Origin: Hybos culiciformis
Lineage: Eukaryota > Arthropoda > Insecta > Diptera > Hybotidae
Assembly: GCA_964007475.1 (NCBI GenBank)
Contig: OZ023273.1
Location: 36,206,436-36,270,435 of the forward strand
DNA length: 64,000 nt
Reading direction: 5' to 3'
The position numbers and the translations under genes were made by a program. Position 1 is the first letter of the stretch, and every line of letters begins with the position of its first letter. The notes below the pieces were generated by a model that saw only the letters and a list, made by a program, of their open reading frames with translations, was not told where the DNA came from and did not search any database. Shown here piece after piece: positions 1-12,737 of the stretch.

Positions 1-3000
1 AAAAAAAGGCAATTGTTTTCCTTCTTAAATACAAATCGAAAATAAAGACACAATTTGTTTCATGAAAGTCAGAACTAGTCATTTGACCTGATCGATCTAA
101 ATCCAGGACTTTATGAATAGTCGGTTCTTTGTCCTAAATTGATCAGGATGATATCACAGACAACATAATTAGCCTCTAAAAAACAAATGAAAGTATGCCC
201 AAATAATTTTTGTGCAACACAATGTTAATAAACATACAAACTAGCATAAAAATTTACATAAAAAACAAATAGATCTTTTCAAATACTAATTATGCTGCAA
301 TGCTGGTACAAAAAAGTTTGTTTATATCAAAATCTTAAAATTATGAAAAAAAAATAATGTTCTCTAACATTCCCAGTTCTATAATAATTTTTGATGATTA
401 TTAAAGTTAAATAATTTAGAATCGAGATTAAAAAAATTTTGAAGAATAAATTTTATGTAAAACTAACATGATAAGCATATTACTAAAAATAGTTAAATAA
501 GAAAAGTCAAAGTATAAAAAAAACAATTATTTTTTTTCTTTAAAATGCACCCCAAGTATAAAAATAAAATAATTTAGAGTAAAGTAAATTATACTTGCAT
601 AGATCTTTAAAATAAAAAAAAAATTAATAGTTTTTCCGGTTTTCCTTTTAAATTATTTTTATAAAGTTATCTGCAGTATACCTACTTTTCTTAAAATAAT
701 AAAAAATTGTTTTTTTTTTTCGGTACAGAAAATTATAATGGAATATAATTTGGACACATGTGTTTATTGGACAAACAATTTTTATTATATTTTCTTAGAT
801 TGTTAAAACATTTTTTGTTTTTTTTTATCAAAGTGCTTTTTTATCAAAATATAAGTGTAAGAAATAAAATGTTCTGGTCCCATTTTCAATAAAATTTATA
901 TTGCAGTTACATTATATACATCTTACTTAATAGCTTCGACAGACTTCAGGTTACCAACCATGAATTGTTCCTTATTTTTACTTTTTGACAATGACAATTT
1001 ATTTATTTTATGTTTTTACTGAAGCACTTCAAAGTTTGATTATTGGATTTTTCTGCAGCCAGGTTATACCTTTTTTTTTAAGTATAATGTAGTTAAAGTT
1101 TTAGGTTTGCGTCGACCCTACTTTCAAACCACAAAAAAAAATTTAATATTGCAAATAAAAAAAATAAAAAACAAAAAATTAAATTATAAAATACAAAATG
1201 TGAACTTAACATCGCAGATAAATTGAACATCAGGTTATTCGAAGTTTATTTCAAAAAAATTTCTTCTCCGACAGTTTCAAAAATGTCCAAATTTTGTGTG
1301 TGTAGTTTAACCAAATTTGAATTATATGTTATCTATACCTACAAACTATAATGTATTTCTCGTTTGAAATTTTTAATGATAATATCGATAATGTTATATC
1401 GATTATTTTGAATTATGTAGGTTAATCTTTTTTTGTTCATAAAATTTTATTTATATGTAAGATGAGTGCTCATCTAACATCAAAGACAGAAAAGGAAGAT
1501 TATTAATTTTCCTGGCAAATATTTAACTATATTTTTAATTGCGCTTGATGTTTAATGCCTTACGGTAAGACATAATATAAAAGAAATTCACTGAATTATA
1601 TTCCACATACTGTACTAAATACATATTTTGTTCTCATAATAAAGGCTGAAAAATCAAAGTATTGCATACACAAATATATTGTTTATTATATACATAATAT
1701 TTCGTATTTTTTTTTTAAACAAAATTTAAATTGAGAAAAAGAAATCTAAAAGGAAATTAAGGAAATTCCTTTAACGTATAATTTTATTTTGATACCCAAG
1801 TTGTATGTCGTTTTAATCAAAATCTAACTAGAACCACAGCACTAAATAATATAATAATAATCTATACAAAATCATTAATTTCTATATCTCAATCTAACAT
1901 CAAGTATCCCGAATGTATGATATGTAATTACAATTTCAAATTTTTAAAAAAGTGGTAAAAAAATTAAACATTGAGTACACTTTCGACTAAATGGAGAATT
2001 CGTATATACAATTAGGAAACTTACCTAAAAGTCGAAAGTTTATTTTTCATGTTTTTCGAACGCTTTGGACTCGTTTTAAGTTTAAGTTCTGTCTGCCCAT
2101 TGAAGTGAACAATTGCCTTTAGGTTTAATTATATTTAGTTTACGGATGATAAATTGCTACGTATCGAGAATTTTTAATATCGATTTTTCAATTTACTTTC
2201 TATTTTAAACTCATAATTTCTGAGTTTTTTTTTTCATTCCAAATATAATCTCCCTGAAATTAAAATAGAGATGTTTAAAGAAAAGTGTTCCATATATAGT
2301 TCGTTATGATAAAAAGATTTTATAAACTATGATAACACATTGATGCTTTCTCTATTTATTATAATCTGATTACGGGTGAATACATACAGTCCAGTTCACT
2401 TGAATAATAATGTTTTTTTCTCTGGTTTTTTCAGTATGTTTTTTTTTAATAAAGCTTTGTATAACATTAATTTTAATGAAGTTATTGTGTCCTACCAGAA
2501 AATAAGTTATTTTCAGAAAATAAAAAAAAATAAAAGAAAATTTTCTCGTTAAATAATAATAATCGTATTATTTTAATCTTAATTATTTCTATGCTTAAAA
2601 TCTCCATGATAAAAAAAAATTTAAAATCGCAATACAGTACATATTTTAAAAACGATTATTGATTACAGATTGTTAATTAGATTAAAAAATTAAGATGTTC
2701 AATTCAATTTGGAAGGAGAACACCAGGTTTCGTTATAGTATTCTGTACGGATATTCTCCCCCGGAAAATTTTCCTTATTAAATACATTGAAATAATTATG
2801 AAAATACGAAATTAACATTTATAATAATTTTAGCCGATCACAACTTAACAGTTTTAAATTCTTTGCAATTAATATTTTAGCATTCAGGTACCATTAGAAA
2901 TGGTCATCGCATACAATTAAAAGTTAATTTATAGATAAAAAAAAAAAATTTGTTATTCTCAACTTGTGTTAGGAAACAGCGATTAAAGAATAGAACAATT

Positions 3001-6000
3001 CATAAAATTGCATTCAATTATAATTAATTACACTATCATCATTTTAGACTTAATAAAAAACATTGCAAATAAAAAATTTATTAATTCTTATAAAAACAAT
3101 TTAATGCCCTCAGATTTTGACATTATTCAAGTTAGTTCAATTCATTATGTAAAATAATTCAGCTGCAGCCGACAAAATTAGAAAAAACAAATAATGTTAA
3201 AACAATAAATTGAAAATTACCACAGTGAACCAAAATAGGTGGGTATTTAATAGAACTTCCATTTTTCCATATCCTTAAGCCTAAAATTTAAAAAAAAAAA
3301 ACATTTTTATTATATACATAAAATGAAAAGAACCCCAGAAATTTTGTGTGTAATTTTCAGTTATGTACGGCGACGTATATAACCGCAATTGATTTCACAA
3401 AATTCTATCGAATGATGGGTGCATATTACGTTGATAATGATTTTTTTTTCATTTATAAAAGAATTTTTTATTATCATCAGAACATAGTTTTTAGGTTAAG
3501 TGCTCAGCATGTAATTTGAGAGTGATTTTATTTTGTTATTATTGTTTTGCTTATTATTATGACGCCATTAGAGAACAAGTATACCTTCCAACAATTTTTT
3601 TTTTAATTTATTATAATAATATAAAATAAGACAACAGTATGACATGAACATTACCACGGATACACATTTAAAAAAACTAAAAAAACATTTAGTAAAAGTT
3701 GAACTATTTTTTGTACACACAACAATATAGGTATCTATCTTTAAAGGACAAAATCCACATATAATATCGTTGAAACAATGAGAAAAGTTTATAAAAATAA
3801 ATATATAAATTTCGAAGAAATTCTTTCCAACATTTTTATAGAATATCGTTCAATTTTTATATTTTTTAAGTTGTTATTTTTTTTGCAATCATAATTCATA
3901 ATATCCTAAATGCTATTTTGTGCGCCATCTTATTATATTTTGTGCGATATATTCTTCATCATTTTAAAATAAACTTTTTTTTAGGTTCCAGTTCCAGCAA
4001 TCTATATTTACTCAAACTAAATTCTTGGACACATTCGGAGGTTGTCTTTTATTAGGCTCGTCGAAGTTTGTAAACATTTTAAAATTATATAAATTGAAAT
4101 CTTGAAATCTTTTAACTGCAAAGTCCAGACTCGCAAAATTTCATTCTTTAGCTTGCATGAAATTGAACGAGATTATGCATTTGGTATTGATTTGAACGAA
4201 ATCAGTCAAGTTGTTTGATAGCTTTCAGTGTTTTGATGGAATGGCTAGAAATTAATTAAAATGTACATTCCATTTTCTTTAATACACAAATGCGACGATG
4301 TGGTTTTCCAAATTTACACTTTGTAAATTAATAAACGAATTTATGATTCTATTATATTTCTCATGTAATGTGTCAGATATAATGTTCAGTGCGTTATAAA
4401 ATTTATTTAAAAATAAAAAAGTTTCCGGAAGCTAATTTTCTTTTTGTGTTTTCTAAAGGATAGAACAAATGTTCACTATTATTATTAAAGATGTTACAGT
4501 TTTATCTCAGAAATATACCTGGTTAATAATTATTATTTTTATTTAATTGAAAGTTTTCTAGCTAAATGTATAGATTGTTTTTTTTTATTATTTTTAGAGA
4601 GATTATTATGTTCATGCAATTATTCTTTCTTAAAATTTCTAAAAAACTAGAACCTCCCGCTTTTGGAAAAAATCTTTTAGTAATCGACATTGAAAAAATA
4701 TTTTATATCGATACAAATAACATTACATAAAATTTATTATATGGAAGTCACTATTATACGGATGTAGAAAATTAAATTTTTGTTTTTTTTTTTAGATATT
4801 CCAACAGTATATATTTTATATATTATAAGTTAACAATAAAATTTTTATAGTTTCCATATTTTTAATAAATTTATATGAAGAAAAAAAAATTGTATAAAAA
4901 AGTTGATGAATTTTTTATTAAAACTATATAATGAACAACAGTCAGTCTGCTGAATTTATTAACTTTTTTATTTGAAGTATTATTGGTAATAATAATATTT
5001 TTACAAAATTCTCTGAAATTTGCATAAGTTTTATTTTATTTGGGAAAATTTATAAACAATATTATTGTTAAAAAAATTCAAAAAAAATTCTTTTTTATTT
5101 TTTATTTTTTGTTTGTAAATAAAATAAAAATTATATAATATGTATCTATTTGTATATGTTTCCATTAAATATATACTTTTAGTTCTTAATTTTTAAACAA
5201 AAATATAATAATTTTATTTTATGGGGGGCTTTATTTGATTAGTAATTGAAATTATATTTTACAAATAACATTGTAGAAATTTTACTATTTTTTACTATTG
5301 TGAGAAAATAAATATGGGATTATCAATAATATAATGAACGTATAAGTAAAATTGACTAATAATAACAAGTGTAACAAAATTTTGTAATTATATAAAATTG
5401 ATATAAAATTAATCTAAATTTAAGTTTGTCAATGTTGGATGTAGATCATTATAATTAATTCAACAACGCTTGATAGTGTTTAAATTCTGTACCTTAATAA
5501 ATAAATACTTATGTTGTATATATATTATATTGCTTCCCCAATAATCTCATACGGAATTATATCATTCCGAAGAGTTCGACAAGATTTTCATTTTGACTTT
5601 TGAATTATTTAATACCGAGGATTTTCAAGATTGAATTAAGACTGTTTGAATTAAGACTAAATTCCAAAAAATATTCGATACGCCCATTCCGAGATCCAAA
5701 AGGCCTTTGCTCGCGAAATCGTAGGTTAAGTTGCGAAAATGGGTTTCTAACTTTTTTCATTGATCACGCGTAGCGTAGCGAGAAGTTGTTGCGAAAAAAG
5801 AGGTTGATATTAAAATTAATTTAGCTTCATATGAAATAATTCAATTCTTATTTTGAATTACCTCACATAGGTTGATTAAATTCATATTTTTTGTACGAAA
5901 TAATACAATTCTTATTTTGAATTAATTATCTCATCGAATGAAAAAAATCATTTTACCACAGATGAAATAGTTTCGAATGAGATTATTCACCATGCCATAT

Positions 6001-8428
6001 TATATTACATTGTTACTATAATTATAGGAAAAATGAGTTCACCAGAAAGAGACAGAAAATAAACATCAAAATGAAAATGCATACAGTTGAAATATGTAAA
6101 TGAATAAAAAAAGAAATAACATGAAACTCTATAATTTTATTATTTACTTAAAGAAAACACTGAGATATTCCAATTTAATGAGCAATACATTTTAATACGT
6201 ACAATGCTAATTATTACTATAAGTTTTTAGTTTAACTATATATTACTGAAATAGAAAGGTTGACGGATGAACGAAACAAGCGAGGAGTTTTTTGGAAGTC
6301 GAAAAAATTAAATTTTTTAAATTTTATTTTTTGGACTCTAGGAATCTTCTCAGCATTGTATTTCATTCAATGTTTTGGGTTGCGCCCTGGGAGATTTACG
6401 TGTTTTCTTACTATTAAGAATAAATATCATATATGGTGGCTAGTTTTTAGTACAAATGAATATTCAATAAGAAAATAAAAAACACGATAATCAAAAAGTA
6501 TAGAAAATTAATTTTTCTATACAAATACACTATATATTACTGATTACTTCTTTAATATTTTTCATAAGAGCGATAAGTATTTTTTTTTTTCTTCACAAAG
6601 CTTTAAATTTCAGTTTTTACTTCAAATCTCATATTAAAGTGTTTTACGACGCGCGACGGCGTGTTATTCTATTTTACTAATAAATATCCTTATAATATAC
6701 TGTAAGAAACTATAATTTTTTTTTGAGTACTATTTTGTCCAATTTTATGACTGACTCGTTTTTTAAATCTTATATAAGAAGTTAACGCATCACCGGCACG
6801 AACATTTTGATAAATTCTTGCAAATAAAAAAGATTTAAGATTGTCCCGAAAAATAAAATTTCCATAATACAAGACATAAAATACATTATTAGAGCTTGAT
6901 TTATTTATTAAATAATATTTTATTATGTACTTGGGTCGATTTCCCAAATGTATAAGCAATCACTGGCAATGACACAAAATTTTTATTGTTAAGAAAAAAA
7001 AATTCTTTTTTTATTTCGAATTTTTCGTATATAAAAAAAAGAATATTTTCAAATTACATGGCCGGAATATGATAGACACATAAAGAAAGATATTTTGCTA
7101 TTTATTTATTTATTTTTGTATTTTATTTATTTACTTTTGTTCATAAGAAAAACACTTAAATATCTGTGTATAAAAAGAAGTAACAAAGTTCTATATTCTT
7201 TTTTCTTTTTTTTTTTAGTTCTTGATTACAGTATTATTTCTGGATAGTGGTTATTGAGAACGAAGTTTTCATTTATTGAGATCAAGCTCCAATGTTATAA
7301 AATTTTTTATGTTTATATTTTTTTCAGGAATAAATTTGTTGCAAGTAGTAGCTTCTAGATATTCATTTACAATTTTATTAATATGTATTATAGTAAAAAA
7401 TGTTGTTAAAATTATTTTTTCTATCGGGTTTACAAAAAAGAATGGCAAAAATTTAATATTTCCTAAAAATTTCGACAATATCGAAAGTTCGTCGAAATAC
7501 TCTATAGAAATAAGCTTAATTAGTACCCCCGTCTAAAGGTTCGATTAAAAATTATAACTATTTTTTTGTAGGTATATGTATTTAGAGTTTGCTATAGTAA
7601 TTATTGAGAATAAAATCCTGAACATTGCTCCATTTATTTTTCAAATAAACAAAATTTTAGTTTTTGATTCAAAACTAATTTCGCTTTGCTTTCCTACCTA
7701 AATTCGCTACATAAAATGGTCATGAAGAAAACATTTAATATATGTTTTCTATTTCACGAGGAGACATAAAACGCTAGAAACCAAAAGTTAATACTACTGT
7801 AAAGAAAAATAAACAAGAAACAAAAATATCTCAGAAAACAATTTAGTTTTTATTTTTTAGATTTTATTTTATTTTTTAAGTTGCTTTTTGGGATTTAAAT
7901 TTTTTATTCATCAAAATCCTTTTGGGAAAGGTCAATAATAAAAACAAAATAGGGTCAATAAGTAATTTGGCAAAAAAAAAAAAAAAATAGAATATTACAT
8001 TTTGATTTTCATTTTCAGTAGGTACAAGTTGTTTTATATTTCTCGCGAATTTTTAAATTTTGAAAGAAAATTCTCTAGAAAAATAATTCTTTATAGAAAG
8101 AAGAAAAAAGATTTGGCAACTGAGAAAATTGTTCAATTATTTTGTTCTTGGAAAAATTATAATAACATTAGTAAATAATAAAATGAGTATCGAAAATTTA
8201 ATTAGAATCAGTGTATGCTTTTAATAACTTAATAAACTTTTACGTTCGCAAAGAAAATTTAGGTTTTGTTGAAAACAATATTTGAAAACAAAAAACTTTA
8301 TCCTTAATATTATTAATATAAAAATGAAAGGATAAAATATTTTAATGCGTTGGGGATCGTTATGTTGTATTTAGTGCTATAGAATTTAGATCACTAAATG
8401 GAGTATTATATGCGTCAATACACATGCA
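1..8428. other. gene-free A+T-rich stretch
   Basis: I see no convincing gene here. All open frames are short, A+T driven and lack family motifs. There are many poly-A/T runs. Small local duplications include a doubled TTGAATTAAGACT at about 5632-5660. A less A+T-rich patch at about 5690-5810 contains AAGTTGCGAAAA and looks like an old transposon fragment; a similar patch occurs near 21150. The rest is featureless to me. Confidence 0.6.
5833..5924. repeat. 28-bp direct repeat pair
   Basis: A 28-bp word beginning GAAATAAT and ending CTTATTTTGAATTA occurs at 5833-5860 and again at 5897-5924. The copies differ by one base (TTCAATT versus TACAATT). The spacing of 64 bp suggests a local tandem duplication. 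No function is apparent. Confidence 0.7.
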
Positions 8429-8529
8429 ATCATTTAGATGCATCTGCGTAAATAATGAAATCATTTAGATCAGCGTATATAATGAAAAAATTTAGATGCA
8501 TCAGCGTAAATAATGAAATCATTTAGATG
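8429..8529. repeat. minisatellite, about 31-bp unit
   Basis: The unit ATCATTTAGATGCATCWGCG followed by TAAATAATGAA recurs about three and a third times, with copies starting near 8429, 8460, 8488 and 8518. The second and third copies are slightly shortened. This is a typical short minisatellite with imperfect units. Confidence 0.8.
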
Positions 8530-8711
8530 TTTCGTATTGAATATTACGTAATACCCAAACAAACATAATATCTCTCACAATATTTCAATACAGCCAAATA
8601 CAAAAAAAAAAAAATGAGAAAAAATTACAAGAAAAAATATTCTCTCTTTGCAACTACCTCTCCCCTACGCATTAAAACAGTATATTGGCATAAAGGAAGT
8701 ATAATATAGAG

Positions 8712-9050
8712 CAGCGGTCGGCAAACTATGACCCGTGGGTCACGGGGTGACCCAAAGCATCATTTCATGTTACCCGCTTCGAAATTTTGAAGTAGTTCCC
8801 AAATCAATGAATATAGTTTTTCCTTACAGCAATTGCATATAAAAATTTTTTGTTTACAAAAATTGCATATAAAATAGAAAGTTTTCCCAGCAATTGTTTT
8901 TGTAAGCCTTAGATAATAAATAAATTAACTATTTGATTTAACTATTTTTTTTTAAATTGCTTTCACATAAACCACTGACCCACAATAAGTTTAAAAAAAT
9001 CTCATCTTCGGCGAATTTTACCCACGACCAAAAAAGTTTGCCGACCGCTG
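8712..9050. mobile_element. non-autonomous hAT element (MITE), 339 bp
   Basis: The ends are inverted repeats beginning CAGCGGTCGGCAAACT, 16 bp perfect, and continuing imperfectly as a GTGGGT-containing arm. It is flanked by a perfect 8-bp target-site duplication ATATAGAG at 8704-8711 and 9051-9058. A CAG..CTG terminus plus an 8-bp duplication is the hAT signature. The interior has no open frame worth calling. The intact duplication suggests a fairly recent insertion mobilised by a hAT transposase encoded elsewhere. Confidence 0.93.
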
Positions 9051-9698
9051 ATATAGAGTAACTATGTCAAACAACTTTTTAAAATATCGTTTTTATTTTT
9101 TTTCCTATTTTTTCAGACCCCCAAAACATATGTATACAAAAAAGCTTTTCTATTCTCTCTAATACTCATTAATTTTTTTCAATTTTGAGGATGTTTAGTT
9201 TTAAAATTACACAACTTATAAAAATTCGAATGTAGTTGTGCGAAAAATCATAACTATAATGAATAAATGAAAAAATATGTGTCTAAATATGTATTGTTGT
9301 GATGTGCTAATATCAATTTTTTGCATCTGTGATTTTTTTTTTTTTTCAAAAACTAGTATCTTCGTCTTCATTGAAATTTATAAAATTCTTATCATAAGTT
9401 AACTAAAAAAATTTTTTGATAACTATTTTAATCAAAATGTTTATAAAAAAAAAATTTTAACAAACAGTATACAATTACATTGCTGTTTGGACGCAACAAA
9501 ATTATGATTTCTGGTTCACCGAAACTGACGAATGTTATGAACATAAATTTAAATTTTTGGAGTTTGTTATTAACACTTTTAATAACAAAAGGCTCAAAAT
9601 TTTTGAAAGGGATATTCTTAAAAAGTGAAAGTATCCTTACAAATCAAAATAAAAGAACAAAAAAAATCATTATTCCAATAATATAAAATAATGTGAGC

Positions 9699-9939
9699 AT
9701 CGTCGGTCTCTTGCAAAAATCACGAAACTGCAAAAACATAGTTTTGAGAAAATTGGTTGTGAATTTTTTTTTTCTTTTTTTGTAGTACGTTTTGGTACTT
9801 TCGAGAAAATAGAAATAGTCATTGCGGATAATTTATGAGAACTTTCGACTTTGAACATAGTTTTTTTATGTTTCTTGTACAATATTAGTTCAAAACGGCC
9901 AAACTTACAGTTTCGTGCTTTTTGCACGAGACCGACGAT
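9699..9939. mobile_element. TIR element / MITE, 241 bp
   Basis: The termini are 32-bp inverted repeats starting ATCGTCGGTCTC and ending in CACGAAACTG, with about two mismatches between arms. No convincing target duplication is seen. An 85-codon open frame on the minus strand lies inside it and is best explained by the repeat, not by a gene. The superfamily is not resolved. Confidence 0.85.
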
Positions 9940-9984
9940 ATGTAAATAAACATGAAATAAAATGAATTTATTAATGCTTTCAAA

Positions 9985-10329
9985 CAGACGCCGACGCGAT
10001 CATAGATTTTGAGCGACCGCAAGGTACGCAGCGACGTTTTTTAACCTAGCAGTAGCGAATAATTTTTAGGTGAAAGCGATCGCTAGCAGTCATAGAAGTT
10101 TTAAAAAAAAAAAAAAAAAACCAAGCAGCGACGAAAAAAAAAGCAATACAACAATAATAAGAAAAAAAAAATTTTTTTTTTTTTGATTTTTTTTTTTAAC
10201 GGTTTTTTTTTAGCGATTATCAGCGACGCAGTAGCAAGCAATGATTTTTTTTTTTAGCAGCAGTTCCAAAAAATTGAAAATATCGCTGCTAAGCCGCAGA
10301 GACCAAAAATATGATCGCGTCGGCGTCTG
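9985..10329. mobile_element. non-autonomous hAT-like MITE, 345 bp
   Basis: The termini are a 20-bp perfect inverted repeat, CAGACGCCGACGCGATCATA. They are flanked by a perfect 8-bp target duplication CTTTCAAA at 9977-9984 and 10330-10337. The interior is a string of GCGAC/CGCTG-type words separated by long poly-A and poly-T tracts, unlike its surroundings in base composition. The 8-bp duplication and CAG start point to hAT. There is no coding capacity. Confidence 0.92.
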
Positions 10330-10618
10330 CTTTCAAATATAATTTTTTTATTTACATTTATCTAACCCAATTTTTTTTTTCATAGAGAAACAAATACTAG
10401 TAAACATTAAAATACAATCATAATAAAAGAAATATTTTGTTTATTTTTAAAAGCTTTATATAAAAAATATTTTAAAAGCTATAAAGCTCTCTCGTTATAG
10501 CGATATATTCTAAACAAAAATAAAAGCTTGGGGGTCTGATCTAATTTTGTTTAACTTTTTTTATTCGAATTTTTTGTATGGGACTAATTTCTCTATTTAT
10601 ACTTCCTTTATGATATTG

Positions 10619-10791
10619 GATATGTAAACAAAATTTGTTATACAACTCGTTCTGTATTTACACAAAAATACATTGACACTTGTCTATTTATATCACTCGA
10701 CCTTCGGTCTCGTGATATAAGTATTGACTCGTGTCAATGTATTTTTGTGTATACAGAACTCTTAATTAATAACAAATTTAGTTAACATATA
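10619..10791. mobile_element. palindromic foldback MITE, about 173 bp
   Basis: Nearly the whole segment is one inverted repeat. The arms run outward from GACCTTCGGTC at the centre through TATATCAC/GTGATATA, ACATTGACAC/GTGTCAATGT and CACAAAAATACA/TGTATTTTTGTG to GGATATGTAAAC / GTTAACATATAC at the ends. It would fold into a long hairpin. No open frame and no clear target duplication were found. Confidence 0.85.
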
Positions 10792-12528
10792 CAATAATCT
10801 ACTATTTCTTAAACAAGATTGTTCATTCTTTTTATAATAATGATTATCGTAAAACTAGTGGACAAAATCCAAATAAATATTTGGTAAATTCAGTTATGTA
10901 TTTATTTATATATAAACTAAATTTTTTAGTTTGATGAAGTCAAAGAATCAAAAAAAAAATTAATTAAATTTAACATCTTAAGCAATGTTTTGGTTCGTAA
11001 TTACAGATTGAACACGAGTTCGAAGAGACAATAATGATTTAGAAAATGTTAGTGATAAAACAAAGTGGTTCAATTTTGAACTAATAATGTGGAAAAATCA
11101 TGATCTTGCAATTTTTTATTTTTGCTGAAGTATCCAACAGCTTTTACTATTTTTATGAAATTCACAACCTGGATGTTTTAAATGGGGTTTTATTTCTCAA
11201 ACACAATCGTCATAAAATAGTGATTCGAAAACCGTTTGAGGCTTTAAAGAGATTGTATCGTCTGTTTAGATTTGATGAAACAAGTTAAATGTCTAAATTT
11301 TAGTTTTTGATTTTATGATAATTTATTAATATTTTTAGTTGAATAAAAAGATAGAGCTAGAGAAATAAAAATAGTATACTGAAACTGTTTCAGTGAAACA
11401 CAATAAATTAAAATCGTTAAAAGTTTTATATTAAAAACTTTTTTTTATAGGTTGTGTTTTTTTTAAAATCCTTTAATATTAACTGAGTCACTTTGATTGA
11501 CTGATTGATTGTCCCGGAATTTAAGAAGGCGGTCACAATGCATTAAAGCAAATTTGTCGAGAAGCTAAGGGGAGGTCTCTCATATAAAGGATTTACAATA
11601 AAAACTTTGTTTTTATTAGGTTTTTTTTTATTTATTTTTTTATAATCTTTTCAAACACACTGTACGCTATTTTATTAAATTTTTATATAAGAAAAATATA
11701 TTTATTATTTTTTTCTTCTTTCAAATTAAATTAAGGGAAGCAAATTTAATTTTATATGTGATTTGGCTTGTTTATTTTTGGCGTCAATAAAATATAGCAT
11801 AGCTATCTTCAATAAATTTATAAGGCATATACAAAACATAACAACAACAGCTACAAAAAAAAAAAAATTATATAAATAATATAAGAATATAAATAAATTT
11901 TATTGGGAAATTCAAAAGAACATTAAAATAAAAATCATAAATGTAGAATAAAATTGGTAGAATAAAATTGGTAGAAATATAAATAAATAACAGAAAAAAA
12001 AAAACTTTTATTGAAACCTTAAAATACTAGAACCATTATAAATATTTATTTCCATGCCTACACAACGATGGACGTTAAATCAATTCGATTCAAATTTTTT
12101 TTATTTATTTATTTAACAAAAGCTATTCTTTCTTCCTTTTTGTATGATTTTACATTAAAAATATATTTATTTTCTATTCTTTCACATTTTAAATGATAAT
12201 TATATTTTATTTTATTTACCTTTTACATTATTGTTTTTTTTTTTTTTTATGGAAATATTATATTTATCACGAAAAATAACAGATAACTCTTAAAGCTGTA
12301 TTGTCTATCCCTTTCTACTTAGTTAGTTGAAATCTTAACAATAGTTCTTAGCAAGTAATTATAGCTCATATACTTTGACATTTTATATTTGTTCAGGTTA
12401 TATAGGAATACTTTTTTTTTTATAATTTTGGAGTAGCAATTTTAGTTTTTTGGAGTAGCAACTTTAGTTACAATTAATTTTTTATACGGGTTTTTGTATT
12501 ACATAAATATCTTTAAATTATAATACAC
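10792..12528. other. gene-free stretch
   Basis: I see only A+T-rich sequence with short chance frames. A slightly more balanced patch at about 11490-11590 has no recognisable motif. Confidence 0.5.
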
Positions 12529-12737
12529 AAAAATATGCCACCTGATCTAGGGGGTTTGCTATAGTTGGTTTTTTTCGAAAAAAATTGATTGAAACAAAAT
12601 TTTTGATTTTGATGCTTCCTAAGCAAAGTTAAAAAAATATGCCACCTGATCTAGGGGGTTTGCTATAGTTGGTTTTTTTCGAAAAAAATTGATTGAAACA
12701 AAATTTTTGATTTTGATGCTTCCTAAGCAAAGTTAAA
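12529..12737. repeat. perfect 104-bp tandem duplication
   Basis: Two head-to-tail copies of a 104-bp unit are identical over their whole length (12529-12633 and 12633-12737). The unit contains CCACCTGATCTAGGGGG and the palindrome TTTTTTTCGAAAAAAA. In such A+T-rich DNA, absolute identity implies a very recent duplication, gene conversion or an assembly artefact. No coding potential is seen. Confidence 0.95.

Noticed and set aside
4630..4710. Short in-frame run KKLEPPAFGKNLLVIDIEK
   Set aside because: It looks protein-like but spans under 30 codons, with no splice borders that give a longer frame.
6260..6478. 72-codon plus-strand frame with a balanced start (DERNKRGVFWKSKK)
   Set aside because: Only the first 15 codons look unusual. 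The rest is hydrophobic A+T translation, and there is no promoter or homologue I recognise.
9670..9927. 85-codon minus-strand frame
   Set aside because: It lies almost wholly inside the inverted-repeat element at 9699-9939 and its sequence follows from the repeat.
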